Assembly: GCA_963738835.1 (NCBI GenBank)
Contig: CAVTYH010000001.1
Coordinates: forward strand, 930,001 to 994,000
Length of the DNA: 64,000 nt
Source of the DNA: CAVTYH01 sp963738835
GTDB lineage: Bacteria; Planctomycetota; Planctomycetia; Pirellulales; JADZDJ01
Direction: 5' to 3'
This document shows, one piece after another, positions 35,974 to 45,124 of the stretch. Position numbers and translations under genes: made by a program. The first letter of the stretch is position 1, and each line of letters begins with the position of its first letter. The notes under the pieces are model-generated. The model worked only from the letters and a program-made list of their open reading frames with translations. It was not told the origin of the DNA and did not search any database.

Positions 35974-38151
35974 ATGGCTGCACGCTTCCCCCGGTGGCTG
36001 AGGTTTAATGTCGGCTCTGTCGACCAGCGCCATGTACACAGCCGGCGACAGCAATTCAGTCGCGCTGCGCAGCAAATTGAAGGGCTCGAAGGGCGACTGC
36101 TGCTGAGCGGGCTGTCATGGACCTCCGGCCCCGCGCTGCCTTCAGCGCTGGGGAATATGGCAGCGCTCGACACAGCGTTGGGAGTGCTGGTCGTGGGGGG
36201 CGCGACCAACGCCAGCGGCAGCACGACACCTCGCAGCGCACATTTTTTGGATCCCGCGACGAATTCCTGGAGTACAACTCCAAATATCGATCAGGGTCGC
36301 AACGCCGGTGGAATTGGAGCGACGGGAAATTTTGGCCCGATCGGTAGCGACGGTTATATATACGCTAGCGACATCTTCCTCTTCGGCGGCGCCAATCAGG
36401 GACAAGTTACGGCGACCACTTTCAATTACGACTTGTATAACACCGAAGATTCGGACGCGCCGCCCGCCATGTCGGTGGCGCGATATTTGTTTGCATATGC
36501 CACCGATCCGGCATGCGGCGATCTGTACGCCATGGGTGGATTAAGTGCCTCGCACCAGGCGCTGGCCAGCGTCGAGCGCTACGATCCAGCAACCGATTCC
36601 TGGTCGACAATGGCGGCATTGCCACAGGCGCTCTACGGTGCATCGGCCGCCGCTGACGGCGCAGGTCATATTCTAGTGTTTGGCGGCGACAATAGCGCCG
36701 GAACGCCAGTGAGCGCCGTTTATCGCTACACAATCGCCACCAACAGTTGGACCATGGAAGCGGCAATGCCGATGGCCGCCAGCGGCACCGCGGCGGTCTT
36801 CGGGGCGTATGGACAGATTTATGTGATTGGCGGCCTGACCGCGAGCGGTCCGGTAGCAAACGTAAACATCTATAACCCGGTGACCAATCAATGGGCCAGC
36901 GACACCCCGCTGCCCACGGCGGAGTACGCCACGGCAGCGACGATCGACAGTGTTGGCAACTTGGACGTCTTCGGCGGATTCAATTCCGCGGGAAATGCCG
37001 TGGCTACGGTTTACGAGTCGGCCGCTTTGCCCGCACCGGCGGGGCTTCCTGCCGTTCCAACCGTGCAGCTATTGACCGGCGGATTTGTGTATGACGCCAC
37101 GCCACATGCCGCCGACGCGCTCGCACTGGCTGCCGACGGTGTTACGCCTGTAGATGGCACGTTCGCGTTCACTTACGACGGCTCGTCGACGCCACCAACG
37201 AATGTTGGCACGTACAACGTGGTGGCAACATTCACCAGCACCGACCCAAATTACGTCAGCACCGTGACGGTGGACACGCTGTATATCGATCCTGCAACTC
37301 CGACGCTTAACATCAGCGGCGGTGGAACAATTCTCTACGATGGATTGTCGCATGGCATTACGGCCACGGCCGTTGGTGTGGATGGCACGACGGCCGTAAA
37401 TGGCGTGTATTCCTTCTCGTATAACGGGGTGTCAACAGCGCCAATCGATCCTGGCACGTACGCGGTGGTTGTGAATTTCACGAGTTCGGACGCCAACTAC
37501 ACCGATGCCAGCGGCTCGACGACCATTATCATTCCCGATCCGACCATTCCGACCGGTGTGACTGTAGCGGGGGCCTCGACCAGCTCGGTCCAGGTTTCCT
37601 GGAATCCGGTTGCCGGCGCCGCCTATTACAACGTTTATCAGCGACACGTATTACACTCGCCGAAAGGCAGCGGTTCGACCATTTACTACTCGGTGGTGGC
37701 GGGCCATCTCACGGACAATTCGGCAACGGTCAATGTCACGGGCGGCACGTTTGCCGTGACGTCCGTCAGTGACACAGGAGTGGAATCGCCACGTTCGGCG
37801 CTGGCCAGTGGTTCGGCATTGTCCTCACCTTACTTGGCAAATTTCCTGCTGGGCGGCGCGGTCGTGTCATGGGCCAGCGTGCAGGTGGGGCATACGTTGC
37901 AAATAACTCTTTTGGGATACGGCAACGAAGCGCCAGACTTATGCGCTGGTGAGCGGGCCGGCGACAATAACGGTCGATCCGAAAACGGGCGTCGTCACAT
38001 ATACCCCCGTTTCCAGCGAAGTTGGCACGGTGTACGCCACGTTTACGGCGACCAACAGCGTGGCCTCGAGCACCGCAACCTTTGCCTTTCAAGTGGGACC
38101 TTCACTGGCGCCCGGCGATTGGAACCAGGATGGTCATACCGATGCCAATGA
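35974..38151 (+). CDS. LEPR-type exported Kelch-propeller protein, first frame segment
   Basis: The start is MAARFPRWLRF at 35974. The leader contains LEGRLLLSG near residue 45, a variant of the LEPR-x-LL motif, behind an Arg/Gln-rich stretch. Residues about 50-360 are six Kelch-type blades (GDLYAMGGLSASHQALASVE, HILVFGGDNSAGTP, GQIYVIGGLTASGPVA, GNLDVFGGFNSAGNA), each followed by Tyr-x-Pro and Trp as in Kelch propellers. Two MBG-type repeats follow (YDATPHAADALA, YDGLSHGITATA), then a fibronectin III-like unit (SVQVSWNPVAGAAYYNVY). The frame is lost at about 37931 after GYGNEA, where one extra C is likely. Confidence 0.85.
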   Translation: MAARFPRWLRFNVGSVDQRHVHSRRQQFSRAAQQIEGLEGRLLLSGLSWTSGPALPSALGNMAALDTALGVLVVGGATNASGSTTPRSAHFLDPATNSWSTTPNIDQGRNAGGIGATGNFGPIGSDGYIYASDIFLFGGANQGQVTATTFNYDLYNTEDSDAPPAMSVARYLFAYATDPACGDLYAMGGLSASHQALASVERYDPATDSWSTMAALPQALYGASAAADGAGHILVFGGDNSAGTPVSAVYRYTIATNSWTMEAAMPMAASGTAAVFGAYGQIYVIGGLTASGPVANVNIYNPVTNQWASDTPLPTAEYATAATIDSVGNLDVFGGFNSAGNAVATVYESAALPAPAGLPAVPTVQLLTGGFVYDATPHAADALALAADGVTPVDGTFAFTYDGSSTPPTNVGTYNVVATFTSTDPNYVSTVTVDTLYIDPATPTLNISGGGTILYDGLSHGITATAVGVDGTTAVNGVYSFSYNGVSTAPIDPGTYAVVVNFTSSDANYTDASGSTTIIIPDPTIPTGVTVAGASTSSVQVSWNPVAGAAYYNVYQRHVLHSPKGSGSTIYYSVVAGHLTDNSATVNVTGGTFAVTSVSDTGVESPRSALASGSALSSPYLANFLLGGAVVSWASVQVGHTLQITLLGYGNEAPDLCAGERAGDNNGRSENGRRHIYPRFQRSWHGVRHVYGDQQRGLEHRNLCLSSGTFTGARRLEPGWSYRCQ

Positions 38152-38803
38152 CTATTCCACCATGTTGATGGCCATGACCGATTTGCCGAGTTTTGAGATG
38201 GCTACCGGACTGACAAATGCACAACTGCTGATCGTGGGCGATGCCAACGGCGACGGCAAGATCACCAATGCGGATCTGCAGGCCTTCTTGGATTCCCTGA
38301 GCACCGGCAGTGACGCTGCCGCACCGGCGTCGGTCGCTATCGGCGTAAATCTCTACGTTCCTGCAACCGCGGTTGTGTCCGCCACTACCACGAGCGTGCC
38401 GGACTCCGGATCCAATTCTGCCACCTGGGTTGGTAGTTTGAACGAACTATCTCCAATCAGCGAGCCGCTCGCGCGAAGCATGATTCCGTCATTTCAGCCG
38501 GCGACGGTTGATTCTGCATTTGCCAGTTCGGTTCATTTCGGTTCGGGTAGGGAAAGCGAGACGACCTCCCCAGAAACCCATCATGATGGCCGCGCGGGAA
38601 CCTCACCCCTTCGACTAGCGCTAGCGCCATGGGTTGTTGATGAACTGCTGTCGGCAGTTCCACGGCGCGATGTGCTTCTTGGGAGTTGGCGATCGAATGC
38701 CATTCACGATCTTGTCTCCGCGACCGAAAATTGCGACGTTCTGGTCACAAGTGGAGCTGATGCTTTGGTGCCGCCGCTCTTCACCGCCCGGCAGCGTCGA
38801 TAA
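37949..38803 (+). CDS. Kelch protein C-terminal frame segment (dockerin-like module and tail)
   Basis: Reading resumes near 37931 with QTYALVSGPATITVDPKTG, an Ig-like module. A dockerin-like calcium pair follows (GDWNQDGHTDANDYSTMLMA and GDANGDGKITNADLQAFLDS). A Ser/Thr-rich stretch and an amphipathic tail (LRLALAPWVVDELLSAVPRR) end the protein. The joined protein is about 940 aa. The order dockerin, low-complexity linker, amphipathic tail matches the end of the giant protein. Propellers of this kind usually bind ligands, and the partner is unknown. Confidence 0.85.
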   Translation: MSGPATITVDPKTGVVTYTPVSSEVGTVYATFTATNSVASSTATFAFQVGPSLAPGDWNQDGHTDANDYSTMLMAMTDLPSFEMATGLTNAQLLIVGDANGDGKITNADLQAFLDSLSTGSDAAAPASVAIGVNLYVPATAVVSATTTSVPDSGSNSATWVGSLNELSPISEPLARSMIPSFQPATVDSAFASSVHFGSGRESETTSPETHHDGRAGTSPLRLALAPWVVDELLSAVPRRDVLLGSWRSNAIHDLVSATENCDVLVTSGADALVPPLFTARQRR

Positions 38804-38927
38804 CGACGGTCGGCCATCTCCTGCAGTCTGCCTTGGAGTTTGCAAGTCCCAAAAACCGGGATTGGCTTACCCCGGCTCTTCGGTCTATAAACTCCGAACA
38901 AATTGAGCCGGCTGACAGGAATTCTGC

Positions 38928-40091
38928 ATGATGCCTTGCGCGATCTGTTTGCGACAACTTTGGCAGCGCTGGATCGTGACCATTATGGTTGCGACGCTGA
39001 CTTGCAATCCGCGAAGTTCACCGGCGCAGAATCCACTCCGTGATCTTGCGCCTGTGCCGTTGCAGAATCCATTGCGACAAAGCGCAATAATCAAAGACCA
39101 AGACACCTATTTTGCGCAGCGAAATAAATTCTGCCAACAAGCCAGCGAATTCGCCGGCCAAGAGCAGTGGGCTGCGGCAGTAGCCGCCGCACACAGTGCG
39201 CTTCAGCTGCAGCAAGAGCATCTCGGCGTCGAGACCGAGGACAACTGTCTGCTGTTAGAACAAATCGCCGCTTGGCAAGAGCGCGGTGGGAATTACGCCC
39301 AGGCTGATTCAACCTGGCAGCGGTTGCTGCCGCTTTCGATCAAGGTTCGCGGCGCCAGTCATTGGCACACCATCGCCCTTCAAGCCAATGCCGATTCCTG
39401 CCGGCACGCTGCGCGCCTTTCGGCTGAGAATCAACGGCGTCTCGCTCAAGCAACCAGGCTGTGTATCGAAGCCGACAAGTTGTTTGTCGCCGGGAAGTAC
39501 TCCGAGACGCGCGACAAGGGATTGGCTTCTTTCGAACTTCGGAACACACTGCTTGGCCGAGCTGATGTGTTTACCGCGGCCAGTCTGCATGCCATCGCGA
39601 TCGCCGACCTGGGTCTGGGAGACACCCAGGCCGCGCGCACCGGTTTTGAAGCGTGCGTCGCCGTGCGTGAGCGAACCTATGGTATCAGTAACCCGGCCAC
39701 GCTGGCATCTCTCACCAACTTGGCCATGGTGTACTCGAAGTTAGACGAAACGAAACTCACCGGCGCTAGCGCGAAAAGATTCTCACAGGAACTACTGCTC
39801 TCTATGGACCGAAACATCCAGCAAGCGTGCAGGCGCTGTTTGAATTGGCCAGTTTCTATCTCGATCAGAACGATCTCTCCCAGGCGGAACCGGCACTGCA
39901 ACTGGTTGTCATGCAACAGCGCGCTCTCTACCGCGGCAAGCATCTGGAAATTGCCCGTACGCTGGGACGCCTCGGCATCTTGTACCTCAAGAAGACCGAT
40001 TACGTGCAGGCCGAGAAATGTATGCAAGCGTCGATGGACATGTATCGCGAATTGGCGGGCAAAGACCATCCCGATACCGCCCAGGCTTTGA
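38928..40091 (+). CDS. Exported TPR-CHAT protein, segment 1 (signal peptide and first TPRs)
   Basis: The start is MMPCAICLRQLWQRWIVTIM at 38928, with AGGA seven bases upstream. Residues 1-34 look like a signal peptide ending near SPAQ. Tetratricopeptide repeats follow (NYAQADSTWQRLLPLSIKVR; GDTQAARTGFEACVAVRERT). Homology leaves this frame near 39775 and moves to the next segment, so residues encoded after that are noise. With the following segments (to 42620) the gene encodes one protein of about 1,225 aa. The export signal sets it apart from cytoplasmic CHAT effectors. Confidence 0.8.
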   Translation: MMPCAICLRQLWQRWIVTIMVATLTCNPRSSPAQNPLRDLAPVPLQNPLRQSAIIKDQDTYFAQRNKFCQQASEFAGQEQWAAAVAAAHSALQLQQEHLGVETEDNCLLLEQIAAWQERGGNYAQADSTWQRLLPLSIKVRGASHWHTIALQANADSCRHAARLSAENQRRLAQATRLCIEADKLFVAGKYSETRDKGLASFELRNTLLGRADVFTAASLHAIAIADLGLGDTQAARTGFEACVAVRERTYGISNPATLASLTNLAMVYSKLDETKLTGASAKRFSQELLLSMDRNIQQACRRCLNWPVSISIRTISPRRNRHCNWLSCNSALSTAASIWKLPVRWDASASCTSRRPITCRPRNVCKRRWTCIANWRAKTIPIPPRL

Positions 40092-41143
40092 TCACCTTGG
40101 GAGTGCTCGAACACCTTGAGAAGAATTTTGGCCAGGCCGTCGCCTATCTCCAGGAAGCTGTTGAGATTCTGAATCGCGCGTTCGGCGAAAACCACCCAGA
40201 TACCATCGACGCGCTGCATACCTTGGCTACCGTGCTGCCAGCGATGGGAGATTACGCTCAGGCCGAAAGAATTTATCGGCGGGTGCTGACATACTATATC
40301 CAGACCCTCGGGGAAAACGATCCGAGAGTTGGACTCGTCCAACTCCAGCTCGGCGTGTTGTATTGTGGCTGGAATGATTTCGGAAGTGCTGAGCCCTGCC
40401 TCATTCGCGCGTGGGAAATAAGTCGCCACACGCGGGGTGATCAACATCCCGACACGGCGGCAATTTTGGGAATGCTGGCGACGGTTGACGCCCGCTGCGG
40501 TCGATTCGAACAAGCGGAACAGCGCTCTCGCGAGGCATTTAAGGCGACCGAACAAGCTCTGGGATCCAATCACCCTCAGACGATCGGTGCCGCTCTGGCT
40601 TTGGGAAATGTGTATATTCTGGAACAGAAGTTCGATCTCGCCGAGAAACAGTTGCTGCCGTTGTTGGCCCGGCAACCAACGGAGACCGTTGACGACCGTT
40701 ATCGCCGGGCGATCATCTTGGAGAAACTGGCGGGTGTGGCATTGCAGCAAGGTAATTTTGCCGAGGCTGCTTCCCTGGCCCAGCAGGTGTCCGACATCTA
40801 TCGGGAAACGCTTTCCGACGCCCATCCGCATCAAATCGAATCGTTGTTGATTGCCGGCATTGCCAATCACGCCTTGCATCACGATGAAGAGGCCCAGCAA
40901 TTGGCCGATCAGGCGATTACGGCGGCTCGCCTGCAACTGGATACGGCCTCGATCGCCCAATCGCAGCGACAACAACTGGCGCTGAATTTCCGCTTGCGCG
41001 AAATCCTCGAATTACAACTTTCCCTGCCCACAACCTCGGAATCCGTCAGCGCAGTACCGTCACGTTCTGCTTTGGAAAGGCGCTGTCCAAGCCCGGCAGA
41101 TTCGAGCTCGCCAAGAGCCCGGGGAACGTCGTGCCTTTGTTGA
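39827..41143 (+). CDS. TPR-CHAT protein, segment 2 (TPR array)
   Basis: True coding in this frame starts near 39775 (EKILTGTTALYGPKHPASVQ). About nine TPR units of the kinesin-light-chain type follow, with the recurring GxxHPDT junction (GKDHPDTAQALITLGVLEHL, GENHPDTIDALHTLATVL, GDQHPDTAAILGMLA, GSNHPQTIGAALALGNVY). TPR arrays bind peptides or partner proteins and in CHAT proteins gate the protease domain. The reading frame is lost near 41057. A stretch of about 50 bp (RHVLLWKGAVQARQIRA) is in a third frame before segment 3. Confidence 0.8.
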   Translation: MQALFELASFYLDQNDLSQAEPALQLVVMQQRALYRGKHLEIARTLGRLGILYLKKTDYVQAEKCMQASMDMYRELAGKDHPDTAQALITLGVLEHLEKNFGQAVAYLQEAVEILNRAFGENHPDTIDALHTLATVLPAMGDYAQAERIYRRVLTYYIQTLGENDPRVGLVQLQLGVLYCGWNDFGSAEPCLIRAWEISRHTRGDQHPDTAAILGMLATVDARCGRFEQAEQRSREAFKATEQALGSNHPQTIGAALALGNVYILEQKFDLAEKQLLPLLARQPTETVDDRYRRAIILEKLAGVALQQGNFAEAASLAQQVSDIYRETLSDAHPHQIESLLIAGIANHALHHDEEAQQLADQAITAARLQLDTASIAQSQRQQLALNFRLREILELQLSLPTTSESVSAVPSRSALERRCPSPADSSSPRARGTSCLC

Positions 41144-41709
41144 AGGAATTGCAGCAGGCTTGTTCAAAACTCGTGACGCTTGAATTTCAAGTGCCCGATC
41201 CGCCTGAACGGCTGGCATGGCTGCAGCAAGTGGACGAGCTCAAGCGACGGAAAGAATCGCTAGAAGCCGATTTGGCTTATCTCAGCCATGAGTTTCAAGT
41301 TCGACGGGAGGCGGCCACCTGCTCTCCGGAAAAGCTAATGGCAACTTTGCCGGCCGATACGGCGCTGGTGGACGTACTCGAGTATGTTGCCTTCTCCGGC
41401 GGCCACGATCGGCAGGCGCCCGACGAGCGACGATATGTTGTTTTTGTCGTTCGCTGCGCTCAGCCGATTGGCGCATCGAACTGGGCCCGGCACAGCCAAT
41501 CAACGACGCCGTCGATCAATGGCGACAGCAGGGCCTGTTTGAATCCGCATCGACAGCAAAAGGAATCGGCGCAAGATTGCGTGAGCTTGTCTGGAAGCCG
41601 CTGGAAACGCAGCTTGCAGGTTGCAATACCATCCTGCTTTCTCCCGACTCTAAGCTGTCGCAAATTCCCTGGGGCGCATTGCCGGGGAAGCAGCCCGGGA
41701 GCTATTTGA
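41131..41709 (+). CDS. TPR-CHAT protein, segment 3 (linker before CHAT domain)
   Basis: Coding in this frame runs from about 41110 (SPGNVVPLLKELQQACSKLV) to about 41465. It includes the helical PPERLAWLQQVDELKRRKESLEADL and the start of the CHAT region (LPADTALVDVLEYVAF; RRYVVFVVRCAQP). The next frame then gives DWRIELGPAQPINDAVDQW, the normal continuation for this family. Everything after about 41465 in this frame is noise. Confidence 0.7.
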   Translation: MPLLKELQQACSKLVTLEFQVPDPPERLAWLQQVDELKRRKESLEADLAYLSHEFQVRREAATCSPEKLMATLPADTALVDVLEYVAFSGGHDRQAPDERRYVVFVVRCAQPIGASNWARHSQSTTPSINGDSRACLNPHRQQKESAQDCVSLSGSRWKRSLQVAIPSCFLPTLSCRKFPGAHCRGSSPGAI

Positions 41710-42620
41710 TCGAAGATGTTGCAGTAGCAGTGCTGCCCGTCCCTCAGCTGCTGCCCGAATTGCTCGCTGCGCGGACGGAAGACGGCGATACCGAACCTGT
41801 TCCCAGTCTGTTGATCGTGGGCAATATCGATTACGATGCCGCGGTAAACAAGTCAGCGGACTTCAGTGCGCGTCAGGTATCGGGGGCCAAGCAAGGCGGC
41901 GACCTGCTGACGTTTGAGAAACTTAAATCGGCTACAGCGGAAATCAGTTCGCTGCGTGCGCTTTATTCGCGGCAGTTTCCCGGCGGCCATCTCCAGGTTC
42001 TTGAAAAAAGCGCGGCTACGGAAGCGGCCTTTTGTCGCGACGCGCCACAATTTCGCTCGTTGCTGATTGCCACACACGGCTTCTATGCTCCGCCGAATCT
42101 CCGCGCAATGCTGGCGGTGCAAGATGAACTAGTCGGACTCGATCGCAACCACGGTGGCAACCGCAGCGGAGCGCTCAGCGGACTGGCGCTGGCCGGAGCA
42201 AACTTGCCGGCGGAGCCGGGCGACGACGACGGAATTCTAACGGCGGAGGAAGCTGCGACGTTGGATCTGCGCAAAGTCGATCTCGCTGTGCTATCAGGTT
42301 GCGAAACCGCTTTGGGGGAGAATGCGTTGGGCGAAGGGGCGTTGGGCCTGCAACGGGCCTTTCAAGTTGCTGGCGCCCACACCACCGTGGCCAGTCTATG
42401 GAGCGTCCCCGATCAAAAGACCAGCCAATTGATGGAGCGGTTCTACACCAACTTATGGAACCAAAAGCTGTCGCGGCTGGAAGCCCTTCGCGAAGCTCAA
42501 ATCTGGCTGATGCATTCACTTGGAAACGAACCGACGGCCGATCGGCAGGCGCTTCATCGTCCCGATAGGCTCGCTCCCTATTCGTGGGGCGCGTTTATCC
42601 TCAGCGGTGATTGGCGCTGA
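41577..42620 (+). CDS. TPR-CHAT protein, segment 4 (caspase-like CHAT peptidase domain)
   Basis: Coding in this frame begins upstream, near 41465. The segment contains the CHAT (caspase HetF associated with TPRs) peptidase core. SKLSQIPWGALP leads to the catalytic histidine in IATHGFY and the catalytic cysteine in LSGCETALGE, with the usual AGAHTTVASLWSV and final SWGAFILSGDW. Both residues of the dyad are present, so the domain should be active if the frames are restored. CHAT proteases include the gRAMP partner Csx29 and HetF. The target of this exported one is not known. Confidence 0.88.
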   Translation: MRELVWKPLETQLAGCNTILLSPDSKLSQIPWGALPGKQPGSYLIEDVAVAVLPVPQLLPELLAARTEDGDTEPVPSLLIVGNIDYDAAVNKSADFSARQVSGAKQGGDLLTFEKLKSATAEISSLRALYSRQFPGGHLQVLEKSAATEAAFCRDAPQFRSLLIATHGFYAPPNLRAMLAVQDELVGLDRNHGGNRSGALSGLALAGANLPAEPGDDDGILTAEEAATLDLRKVDLAVLSGCETALGENALGEGALGLQRAFQVAGAHTTVASLWSVPDQKTSQLMERFYTNLWNQKLSRLEALREAQIWLMHSLGNEPTADRQALHRPDRLAPYSWGAFILSGDWR

Positions 42621-42782
42621 GATTGTGCCTTGATCAATATGTTCGAAATACAACAAATCACGAAATCGTAACTCCTTATCCAGCAGTTTCGGTCTTTATG
42701 ATGCGAAGTTCAAACGGGTGTCTGCGTTGCTGTCGGACAAGTCTTCTCTGCCTTTCCGCGTCTTGGCGATTTATTTTCATTT

Positions 42783-44108
42783 TTATGCCAGAAGCTTTTT
42801 CAGCGCGGCGATCAGCTCTGCGGCTTTTGGCGACAGCGGCACGGTTTCGCTGGCGGTGGTCGAAAGATTCTTGACCTGAATGGTGCCCGCGGCGAATTCG
42901 TCGGCTCCGGCGACCAGAGCCACGCGGAAGCCGCGGCGATCGGCATATTTTAATTGCTGGCCCAATTTTTTTGGTTCGGGAAAAACTTCCACACCGAAAC
43001 CGGCTGTTCGCAATTGGGCGGCCAGGCGCAAATAATCGTGCAGCCGGGCGGAGTCGAAATAGGGGATAAAAATTTCCGCCGGCGTGCTCACCTTCGGCAA
43101 CATGCCTAGCTCTTCCATGCCGGCCAACAGACGATCCAACCCTAGCGATGCCCCGATGCCGGGCAGTTTTTGATTCGTGTACAGCTCGGCCAAGTTGTCG
43201 TACCGGCCGCCGGAGCAGATGCTGCCCAAGGTCGGCAGCGCGTCGAGGAAGGTTTCGAAAATCGTGCCCGTGTAATAGTCCAGACCTCGGGCGATGACCG
43301 CATCGATTTTGATTCGCTCGGCCGGCACCCCTGCCGCTTGCACCGCCAACAAAAGCTCCGACAAGTATGTCACGCCCGTTTCGCCGATTTCGTTACCTGC
43401 AACGAGCGATCCAAGTTGCTTCTGCACGGCATCGTTCGCGCCGCCAATCTCGGCCAATCGCAACACTTCTTTTGCTTGCTCCGCGCTCGCGCCAGCCGTC
43501 GTCGTCATTTCTTCGGCGACTTTGCTTGGCCCGATTTTGTTGACTTTATCGAGCGCAATCAAAATCGCTTTCGACTTCTCTGCCAGCCCCAGCTTCGCCA
43601 GCAATCCATTTAGCACCATCCGGTTGTTTACATGAATCGTGAACTGCTCGAAGCCGATCGCCCGCAGTAAATCGTGAATCACCAGCGCCGTCTCAATGTC
43701 GGCCACCGGCGAGAGGGTGCCGAGGGTGTCGAAATCGCACTGCATGAACTCACGGTACCTGCCGCGCTGTGTGTTCTCGCCGCGCCAGACCGTGGCAATG
43801 TGATAGCGCTTGAACGGCGTGCCCAGCTCGTTGAAATGCTGGGCCGCAAACCGTGCCAACGGCACGGTCAAATCGAACCGCATGCCGACTTCCCGGCCGC
43901 CGTGGTCGGTGAAGCGGTACATCTGCTTGTCGGTTTCCTCACCCCCCTTGCCCGCCAGGATTTCCAGATACTCCAGCGCCGGCGTATCGATCGGGCTGAA
44001 CCCATACGAACGATATACCCGCTGGGCGGTAGCGATCAGCCGTTCGCGCGGAATCATTTGCTCGGGCAAATAATCGCGGAAGCCTTTGAGGGTGCGCGGC
44101 GTGATCAT
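42783..44108 (-). CDS. hisS: Histidine--tRNA ligase
   Basis: 441 aa from MITPRTLKGFRDYLPEQM at 44108. An in-frame extension to 44237 is rejected because it is low-complexity. It is a class II synthetase: RFDLTVPLARF, motif 2 around TVWRGENTQRGRYREF, the histidine-specific ARGLDYYTG and GRYDNLAELY, and motif 3 GIGASLGLDRLL. A C-terminal anticodon-binding domain spans about 345-441. It charges tRNA-His. The frame is intact. It is divergent from the amidotransferase at 44326. A 162-bp gap with no gene separates it from the CHAT gene. Confidence 0.96.
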   Translation of the reverse strand: MITPRTLKGFRDYLPEQMIPRERLIATAQRVYRSYGFSPIDTPALEYLEILAGKGGEETDKQMYRFTDHGGREVGMRFDLTVPLARFAAQHFNELGTPFKRYHIATVWRGENTQRGRYREFMQCDFDTLGTLSPVADIETALVIHDLLRAIGFEQFTIHVNNRMVLNGLLAKLGLAEKSKAILIALDKVNKIGPSKVAEEMTTTAGASAEQAKEVLRLAEIGGANDAVQKQLGSLVAGNEIGETGVTYLSELLLAVQAAGVPAERIKIDAVIARGLDYYTGTIFETFLDALPTLGSICSGGRYDNLAELYTNQKLPGIGASLGLDRLLAGMEELGMLPKVSTPAEIFIPYFDSARLHDYLRLAAQLRTAGFGVEVFPEPKKLGQQLKYADRRGFRVALVAGADEFAAGTIQVKNLSTTASETVPLSPKAAELIAALKKLLA

Positions 44109-44325
44109 GGGAAGGAAAGCAAAGAATGATGAATCGGCGGCCAGCCGTAAGTTAGCAAAGCGTTGGCCGCTTGAACAGTTTGATCGTGGCTTGGATTTAT
44201 CGGGAAATGACCACCACAACGACACGACGATCACCACGCCGGCCGCGTCGTACTCGTCGTGCTGTTATGGTAAATTGATGGCGCTCCGTTTCAACGATGA
44301 ATTATCGATCATTCAGGTTCACGCC

Positions 44326-45048
44326 ATGAAGCCCGTTCTCGTCGTCTGCCAAGTGCCGCATGAAGGGCTGGGGACCATTGCCGATGCGCTGGCTCGCAAT
44401 CGCCTGCCTTACATGCTGATCGATGCCATTGCCGGCGGTCCGCACCACTTCGATCCGCGATATCTTGCCGGGCTTATCGTCATGGGCGGGCCGATGAATG
44501 TGGACGAGGTGGAAAAATATCCAGCCCTGGCCGATGAAGTCCGCTGGCTAAGACAAGCCGTCGATGCCCTTTTGCCCGTGCTCGGCGTATGTCTTGGAGC
44601 CCAACTTTTGGCCAAGGCGCTGGGTTCGCCAGTTTATGCCAACCGGGTGAAAGAGATCGGCTGGTACGAAATCGACTTTTTGCCCGCGGCGCTCACCGAT
44701 CCATTGTTTGAAAATGTCAGCCCGCAAACCACGGTCTTTCAATGGCATGGCGACACGTTCGATTTGCCCGCCGGCGCGGTGCAATTGGCCCGCAGCCCAC
44801 GGTGCGAAAATCAGGCGTTTCGCTTCGGCGACCGGGCCTATGGCCTACAATTCCACATGGAAGTGACCACCGCAATCATTGAAAGTTGGCTCTGCGAATC
44901 GGGCAACTGCGGCGAATTGGCGGGGCTCGATTACATCGATCCCGCGGTCATTCGTCGCGAGACGCCAGAGAAGCTGCCGACGATGCAAAGCCTCGGCGGC
45001 CAAGTGTTCGATCGGTTCGCGGCATTGTGTTCGACAAACGGGTTTTAA
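44326..45048 (+). CDS. Class I glutamine amidotransferase (GMP synthase GATase-like)
   Basis: 240 aa from MKPVLVVCQVPHEG at 44326. An ATG 48 bp upstream is in frame but less likely. The nucleophile elbow GVCLGAQLLAKALG carries the catalytic Cys, and LQFHMEVT carries the His/Glu of the triad. GLIVMGGPMNVDE is the oxyanion-side loop. Stand-alone proteins of this type act as amidotransferases or gamma-glutamyl hydrolases of uncharacterised substrates. No synthase partner is adjacent. purU follows on the same strand after 76 bp. Confidence 0.88.
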   Translation: MKPVLVVCQVPHEGLGTIADALARNRLPYMLIDAIAGGPHHFDPRYLAGLIVMGGPMNVDEVEKYPALADEVRWLRQAVDALLPVLGVCLGAQLLAKALGSPVYANRVKEIGWYEIDFLPAALTDPLFENVSPQTTVFQWHGDTFDLPAGAVQLARSPRCENQAFRFGDRAYGLQFHMEVTTAIIESWLCESGNCGELAGLDYIDPAVIRRETPEKLPTMQSLGGQVFDRFAALCSTNGF

Positions 45049-45087
45049 TCCGCATTTCCCCCGGCGACTCGCCAGGGGTTAAATGTT

Positions 45088-45120
45088 TTGCTAATTGCTA
45101 GTCGCTAGTCGCTAATTGCT
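45088..45120. repeat. Short direct/inverted repeat in front of purU
   Basis: The string GCTAATTGC-TAGTC-GCTAGTC-GCTAATTGC repeats a nine-base word around two copies of a TAGTC core, immediately before the purU start at 45125. It leaves no normal Shine-Dalgarno. It looks like a member of the dispersed intergenic repeats seen through 45-54 kb. Confidence 0.45.
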
Positions 45121-45124
45121 TCCT

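Noticed and set aside
16720..42620. Prophage or genomic island with integrase
   Set aside because: No integrase, transposase, phage structural gene or attachment-site duplication was found, and composition resembles the flanks by eye.
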